A program made the position numbers and the translations under genes. A stretch of DNA of 7,865 nucleotides from Spirochaetota bacterium (GTDB taxonomy: Bacteria > Spirochaetota > UBA4802 > JAFGJZ01). The DNA is taken from NCBI GenBank assembly GCA_023396665.1, contig JAEWVL010000443.1, positions 1 to 7,865 on the forward strand, written 5' to 3'. Below are positions 4,103 to 7,865 of this stretch, piece after piece. Numbering within the stretch: position 1 is the stretch's first letter; every line of letters begins with the position of its first letter. A model generated the notes under the pieces. That model ran no database searches. It saw nothing but the letters and a program-made list of their open reading frames with translations, and was not told the origin of the DNA.

Positions 4103-4492
4103 ATGGAAGAAAATGATATTATTTTAAAAGCTGCAAATCCAGGTGATCTCACAAAAATACATGAGTGGCTGAATTCAAATAGGGTACTGAAATATTTTGG
4201 CGGTAGAGACAAAAAACCATCTGTAGAAGATATTGAAAAGAAATATGGTCCTAAAACGAATTCTAATTTGCTAATGATTAATTTCAAAGACAAACGGGTT
4301 GGATTTATAGATTTTTTTGAATTTTCAAGTACAAGCAATCTCAAACATGGTCTTTGTGAAAACGAAGTAAACGTATATTCGTTTGACACAGGGGGGGTAT
4401 GGGAGAAGTTTACCGCTCCTGAACTAATTCGATCTTTCAGCAGTTGTCCATATCCAGGCAACATGAATGAAGACACAATACAAAAAATATAG
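4103..4492 (+). CDS. GNAT-like N-acetyltransferase, short or decayed
   Basis: The N-terminal half of this 129-residue ORF looks like a GNAT domain of the aminoglycoside-acetyltransferase-like kind: I-I-L-K-A-A-N-P-G-D-L-x-x-I-H-E-W-L-N (residues 6-24), an F-G-G turn near 32, the E-D-I-E-x-K-Y-G-P-K segment (42-51), then a strand with K-R-V-G-F-I-D-F-F (64-72). The acetyl-CoA loop expected next (Q/R-x-x-G-x-G/A) is not visible, and the rest ends as CPYPGNMNEDTIQKI. GNATs of this type usually have 150-180 residues, so the C-terminal part is missing or changed. A run of seven G (4391-4397) is a candidate frameshift site, but neither alternative frame restores a clear motif. GGA lies 6 bases before the start. 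No attC follows. The substrate is unknown. Confidence 0.55.
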   Translation: MEENDIILKAANPGDLTKIHEWLNSNRVLKYFGGRDKKPSVEDIEKKYGPKTNSNLLMINFKDKRVGFIDFFEFSSTSNLKHGLCENEVNVYSFDTGGVWEKFTAPELIRSFSSCPYPGNMNEDTIQKI

Positions 4493-4831
4493 CCCTCAAT
4501 TATAAAAAGCTTTTCAAATTGACCTAAATCATAAATGATAGTTCATATAATCACATTAACTATTTGATCAGTACCAAATTGGTTATCAGTTATTTTAAAA
4601 TATATGGTCGTACTATATTATCTTGTAAATAACTACATTTTAGTAATTCGAGCTGCTTAGCTTATCACCAGAGATTCCCGAACAAATACTCGAAACGTAA
4701 CGGCCGGTACAAACAAGCAAGAATACCGTCATTAAACGCATTGTCTGTTTATATAATATAGAGTATTAGAGCCTTGTTGCACACTCTTGTCATGAAACGA
4801 CAATGCACTGATTCCGATCATGGAGGCCCCC
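4493..4831. other. Spacer between the accessory region and the chemoreceptor gene
   Basis: No gene, tRNA or attC is visible in this stretch. Base composition changes within it: AT-rich up to about 4670, then more balanced. It holds a TATAAT at 4752-4757 and an 8-bp inverted repeat, GCATTGTC (4738-4745) and GACAATGC (4799-4806), around it. This is probably where imported DNA meets the resident chromosome. Confidence 0.5.
4729..4757 (+). promoter_or_regulatory. Candidate promoter of the chemoreceptor gene (-10 only)
   Basis: A consensus TATAAT lies at 4752-4757, 74 bases before the gene start. The matching -35 position (TCATTA at 4729-4734) is poor, so an activator or another sigma factor may be needed. 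I did not find a good flagellar sigma-28 pattern here. Confidence 0.3.
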
Positions 4832-6391
4832 ATGCGAAAGTTTTTCGAATTTTTTCTCGAAAAATACTGGAACAAGGATTACGCATTCAGAGAACGGGTT
4901 AAGTATCTGATTGTTATATTTTTGATAGCGGCTTCCGTATTGCCAGTTATGATCGTCGACGGCATCGTCAGAACACGATCCCTGAACATCCTCACGACTG
5001 TGGTTCTGTCGTTCAGTATAATTGTCATTATTATATCACTGGTTCTTCTCAGAAGAGGTCATTACTTTTTCGCCGCCCATATTTTTTTCGTCATCCTCTT
5101 TTCGTCAGTATGGATCGACATCTTTCTGAATCCATCCGAGGTGCTTGCGGAACGATTCGACACCTTCGGTTTCGTCATTGCCCTGATTTCACTGACCCCT
5201 CTGTTCCTCAACAAGTTCAAAGGCCTTCTTATTTATTTCTTACTCAACGAAACGGTACTTGTCATATTCTGTTATTCTCAACAGGGCCCGCGTTCTATTT
5301 CCGCAACAACCGTCTTTGAGTTTCTGGTGGACAGCACAATCGCCATGATCATCGCCGGCGTTTCCTCTCTTCTTCTCATAAGTATCAACCGACGGTCGCA
5401 GGAAAAAAACCTTGAGCTCATCAAACACCAGCGAATCGAAAACGAGAGAATACAAAAGATACTCGACACTGTTGAGAGTGTATCCGGAAAACTGACCGGA
5501 TCTGTCGATTCGATGTCCGGGGAGATATCCTCGTTCTCGGAAATCGCCCACAATCAGGCATCATCGGTCGAAGAGATTACAGCAACGATCGAGGAAATCA
5601 CATCGAATTCAGAAAGCGTCCACATGATGTCAGAAGGACAGAACCGTTCACTTAAAGAGGTTCTCGACAAGCTGTCGTCTCTTTCATTAATCGTTACACA
5701 AATGGAAGCGGAAGCGAAATGTATCGTCGAAGCTCGCAATACCCTCAACAGGGAAAGCGAACAGACTCGTGGAACACTGAACTCACTGGCCTCTTCGGTG
5801 GGAACTCTGGCGAAGGATATAAAGGAAATTGAGGCCGCAGTCGGTCTGATCGACAATATTTCAGACCAGATCAATTTACTTTCGCTTAACGCTGCGATCG
5901 AGGCTGCGCGCGCTGGTGAGGCCGGAAAAGGATTCGCCGTTGTCGCTGACGAAGTATCAAAACTTGCCGAGCAGACGAATGATAATGTAAAATCCATCAG
6001 CTCTCTCATGCAGAAGAACATCGCGGGACTCAACGATTCAAACGATCAAATCAAGTTGTTCATAAGAATCATGAACTCTATGATATCTTCGATCACGATG
6101 CTGGGAAAATCGATCGACACAATTGTTGACAAAATAAGGGAAGACAATTCACTCAATGCCGATATCGTCACATCGACAGGTGCTGTCATGAAAACGGCGG
6201 AACAGGTAAAAAATGCCGTTACCGAACAGCGTTCGGCAATTTCAGAAGTGCTCAAAAGTGTCACATCGATAAATGAAACCACCCAATCTGTCGCCGAGGG
6301 GGCCAACAACCTGTCACTTACGGCAAACGGCGTTCAGAACCTCGGAAAAGAGCTCGGTGAGATATTAAATTACAAAACTGCTGCAAAGTAA
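4832..6391 (+). CDS. Methyl-accepting chemotaxis protein with a multi-spanning membrane domain
   Basis: This 519-residue chemoreceptor is complete. Residues 25-185 contain about six hydrophobic segments (near 25-42, 51-73, 78-98, 111-126, 131-147 and 162-185) with short loops, so there is no periplasmic ligand-binding domain. The sensor is the membrane bundle itself. From about 190 to the end it is alpha-helical and cytoplasmic, with heptad patterning and no obvious HAMP domain. The hairpin tip that contacts CheA and CheW spans about 339-390 and holds the hallmark LNAAIEAARAGEAGKGFAVV and V-A-D-E-V-x-K-L-A-E-Q-T. Gln and Glu pairs in both helices are possible methylation sites. A C-terminal CheR-binding pentapeptide is absent (it ends NYKTAAK). 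I start it at the second ATG because GGAGG (4822-4826) lies 5 bases before it; the ATG at 4820 overlaps that ribosome site. No other chemotaxis gene is adjacent. Confidence 0.95.
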   Translation: MRKFFEFFLEKYWNKDYAFRERVKYLIVIFLIAASVLPVMIVDGIVRTRSLNILTTVVLSFSIIVIIISLVLLRRGHYFFAAHIFFVILFSSVWIDIFLNPSEVLAERFDTFGFVIALISLTPLFLNKFKGLLIYFLLNETVLVIFCYSQQGPRSISATTVFEFLVDSTIAMIIAGVSSLLLISINRRSQEKNLELIKHQRIENERIQKILDTVESVSGKLTGSVDSMSGEISSFSEIAHNQASSVEEITATIEEITSNSESVHMMSEGQNRSLKEVLDKLSSLSLIVTQMEAEAKCIVEARNTLNRESEQTRGTLNSLASSVGTLAKDIKEIEAAVGLIDNISDQINLLSLNAAIEAARAGEAGKGFAVVADEVSKLAEQTNDNVKSISSLMQKNIAGLNDSNDQIKLFIRIMNSMISSITMLGKSIDTIVDKIREDNSLNADIVTSTGAVMKTAEQVKNAVTEQRSAISEVLKSVTSINETTQSVAEGANNLSLTANGVQNLGKELGEILNYKTAAK

Positions 6392-6404
6392 TACCATTGC
6401 ATTA

Positions 6405-6452
6405 CTGCAAAATTCGGCATGAGAAACTGCGATGTTGCAGAAAACTTTTTTT
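6405..6452 (+). terminator. Possible terminator after the chemoreceptor gene
   Basis: CTGCAA (6405-6410) pairs with TTGCAG (6435-6440), with a weak inner GCA/TGC pairing. Four A and a C follow, then seven T (6446-6452). The stem is loose and the U tract is offset, so termination would be modest. Its position 13 bases after the stop codon supports the call. Confidence 0.4.
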
Positions 6453-6515
6453 ACGATTAACAGACAAACCCTCCTCTATCGTTGTTACTGCTTCACGGTT
6501 TCAATCAGATATCGC

Positions 6516-6536
6516 ACCGGCAAAATCTTTACCGGT
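6516..6536. repeat. Inverted repeat, possible operator or RNA hairpin
   Basis: ACCGGCAAA and TTTACCGGT flank a three-base ATC spacer, giving eight of nine matched pairs. No U tract follows on either strand, so an operator or 5'-leader hairpin is more likely than a terminator. Confidence 0.4.
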
Positions 6537-6561
6537 ATCGAACGGAATAAAAAAATAATAC

Positions 6562-6577
6562 CCATCCTATAGGATGG
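6562..6577. repeat. Perfect 16-bp palindrome
   Basis: CCATCCTATAGGATGG is fully self-complementary. An A7 run lies just before it on the plus strand, so on the minus strand the hairpin is followed, after a few bases, by T7. It could be a minus-strand terminator or a dimer-binding operator upstream of the esterase gene. Confidence 0.45.
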
Positions 6578-6814
6578 ATAGATTCATATCGTAACGTGTG
6601 ATATACATCAGCATGATTCATTTACCCGTTGAGCTGAAAGTTAGCGAAGATTCTGTCATGTTTTACTCGTATCTCACCAGCAATTTGTTATGGTGTATTT
6701 CCATTAATTTATCGAAGCAACTCAAACCCCGAATACATACAATGGAACACGGAGAACTGTCCGGCCCGATGTTAATTTTATTCTTCATTAAAAAAATTCA
6801 AAAAGGAAACAGCG

Positions 6815-7865
6815 ATGAAATGTATAACGATTCTTGCAATGGTTATGATTTTTACAGGTTCGGCATGCTCACAGAAGGGTGATATGACAAAATTGAAGGA
6901 ATCCAAACTGATCATCGATCAGTCCGGACAATCGTTTTACCTGATGCATAAAGGGAAAAAAAGAAGCGGTGTAATGCATCTGCCGGCCGGGTACGACGGA
7001 AGCATTCCATGTTCTCTCGTTTTTGCCCTGCACGGTAAGGGCATGACCGGAGCCCGTTTCCGCGATTGCGGTTTTGACGAATACGCAGACCGCTACAATT
7101 ATATTATGGTGTATCCTGATGCTATCGCCGGAATATGGGAGATATATCCGGGAATAAGGGGATCGAATGACGATCTCGGCTTTTTCAAAAAAATGATCAA
7201 AGGATTTTCTGAAAAGTACCATATTGAACCTTCGCGCATCTATGTTACGGGACATTCGATGGGTGGATACATGACATACCGTCTGGCTCATGATCTGCCG
7301 GGTAAATTTTCCGCAATCGCTCCTGTCGCTGGACTTTCGGTAATTTTCGGTAAGCCCGCGGCAAAAGGTCCTATCAGTCTGCTGCATCTTCATGCCGCTG
7401 ACGACTGGATAGTGCGAGTAGGCGCACAAAGTGATACCGACGTTTTGAGCGCCCACAGTTCGGTAATTGAATGGAAAATAGCGAATCAAATCGACACAGC
7501 CTACAGTGAAACTTTTATCAAAGAGGGTGGATTTGAGAAGACATGGAGCGGAAAAAACGGAGTGGAAGTTAAATACCGGCTATACAGTCATGGCGGCCAT
7601 AACTGGCCCGCTGATGCGACACGGCAGATAGCGGATTTTTTTCACAATCATCCCCCCCGTGATAACCGGGTATCCTTCAGTGAAATAAAGCAACCTCTGC
7701 TACTCACTTCAACCGACAGTATAGCGATCGAAGTTCTGATCGACAAACCGGAAAAAGTGGAAAAAGTGGAACTTGTCAGACAAGGAGAGATTGTCGGATC
7801 AAAAACCGAGCCACCGTACATCTTTGAATACAATCCGGAAATGAACAAATACACAAAATTATATG
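6815..7865 (+). CDS. Secreted LpqC-type serine esterase with Ig-like tail (3' end beyond window)
   Basis: The frame is open from 6815 to the window end: 350 codons, no stop. The first 18 residues (MKCITILAMVMIFTGSAC) are a lipoprotein signal with lipid-bearing Cys18, so the enzyme should be exported and membrane-anchored. An alpha/beta-hydrolase domain of the LpqC/polyhydroxybutyrate depolymerase/feruloyl-esterase group follows: oxyanion A-L-H-G (His73), V-Y-P-D-A near 107, nucleophile elbow G-H-S-M-G-G (Ser148), acid in H-A-A-D-D (Asp197 likely) and base in G-G-H-N-W-P (His262). From about 285 the sequence changes to E-V-L-I-D, V-E-K-V-E-L-V, G-x-I-V-G-S-K-T-E-P-P-Y-I-F-E-Y, the signature of a bacterial Ig-like domain. 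The start has AAGGAAA 5 bases upstream. Substrates of the group include polyesters and feruloyl or acetyl esters of plant polysaccharides; which applies here is unknown. Composition matches the chemoreceptor gene. Confidence 0.9.
   Translation, partial: MKCITILAMVMIFTGSACSQKGDMTKLKESKLIIDQSGQSFYLMHKGKKRSGVMHLPAGYDGSIPCSLVFALHGKGMTGARFRDCGFDEYADRYNYIMVYPDAIAGIWEIYPGIRGSNDDLGFFKKMIKGFSEKYHIEPSRIYVTGHSMGGYMTYRLAHDLPGKFSAIAPVAGLSVIFGKPAAKGPISLLHLHAADDWIVRVGAQSDTDVLSAHSSVIEWKIANQIDTAYSETFIKEGGFEKTWSGKNGVEVKYRLYSHGGHNWPADATRQIADFFHNHPPRDNRVSFSEIKQPLLLTSTDSIAIEVLIDKPEKVEKVELVRQGEIVGSKTEPPYIFEYNPEMNKYTKLY

Larger units (their letters stand above)
6392..6814. other. Spacer between chemoreceptor and esterase genes
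   Basis: No convincing gene is present. An open frame from 6598 into the esterase start (ATA-initiated) has no ribosome site and no recognisable sequence. The spacer holds a terminator-like structure near 6405-6452 and two palindromes (6516-6536 and 6562-6577). I could not identify a clear esterase promoter. Confidence 0.5.

Noticed and set aside
4066..4476. 136-codon minus-strand frame
   Set aside because: It is antisense to the GNAT-like ORF, which has recognisable N-terminal family features.
4733..4759. Flagellar sigma-28 promoter for the chemoreceptor
   Set aside because: A TAAA is present but the downstream element does not resemble GCCGATAA.
5240..6309. Several minus-strand frames of 87-159 codons
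   Set aside because: They are shadows of the chemoreceptor gene with Ser-rich, implausible translations.
6598..6882. Open frame before and overlapping the esterase start
   Set aside because: It starts with ATA, has no ribosome site, no recognisable sequence, and overlaps the well-supported start of the esterase lipoprotein in another frame.
6869..7489. 206-codon minus-strand frame
   Set aside because: It is antisense to the esterase, whose catalytic motifs are clear in the plus frame.
1..7865. tRNA or rRNA genes
   Set aside because: No cloverleaf-like TTCGANNC arms with matching acceptor stems or rRNA-like conserved blocks were seen on either strand by eye.

Overview
The window joins two unlike pieces of DNA. 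Positions 1 to about 4500 are AT-rich, accessory and mosaic. Positions from about 4700 to 7865 have a more balanced base composition and hold ordinary chromosomal genes. The left piece reads as a stretch of chromosomal (sedentary) integron. Small self-contained gene cassettes, mostly toxin-antitoxin (TA) modules, are separated by GC-rich imperfect palindromes with the anatomy of attC recombination sites (R''-L'' ... L'-R', each ending in GTTGTGC, GTTGTAC or GTTAGGC). No integrase gene is in the window, so the integron reading rests on the repeated attC architecture. The host is probably a gram-negative bacterium. TA-rich integrons, lipoprotein signals and a multi-spanning chemoreceptor would suit a spirochaete, but the phylum is a guess.

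Layout, left to right: (1) the end of an IS3-family insertion sequence pointing out of the window, with the first 15 codons of its orfA on the minus strand (1-110). (2) Cassette with a complete HigB toxin and HigA antitoxin pair (225-824), closed by attC1 (833-948). (3) Cassette with a MarR-type regulator on the minus strand (1115-1543), closed by a half-eroded attC2 (to 1843). (4) Cassette with an AbrB-type VapB and a broken VapC (1961-2586), closed by attC3 (2604-2790). (5) Cassette with a ribbon-helix-helix antitoxin and an intact VapC (2958-3583), closed by attC4 (3593-3772). (6) A last stretch without a recognisable attC, holding a short lipoprotein-like ORF (3833-4021) and a short GNAT-like acetyltransferase (4103-4492). 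(7) A 327-bp spacer, then a membrane-bound methyl-accepting chemotaxis protein (4832-6391). (8) A 423-bp spacer with two palindromes, then a secreted LpqC-type serine esterase with an Ig-like tail, cut by the window end (6815-7865).

The TA cassettes carry their own promoters: consensus-like -35/-10 pairs with palindromes over or beside the -10 precede higB, vapB1 and vapB2. This suits silent, promoterless arrays in which each module must express and autoregulate itself. The most notable observation is in the first VapBC module. One inferred A-to-T change at 2191, inside the ATGA overlap of vapB and vapC, would have removed the antitoxin stop codon and placed a TAG at codon 2 of the toxin in a single step. 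The toxin frame is otherwise intact apart from a second stop (TAA, 2488-2490). Other points of interest are the probable leaderless higB mRNA, the near-identical attC3/attC4 left arms carrying an embedded CCCTTCGACAAGCTCAGGG motif, and the lost left arm of attC2, which probably couples the marR and vapBC cassettes.
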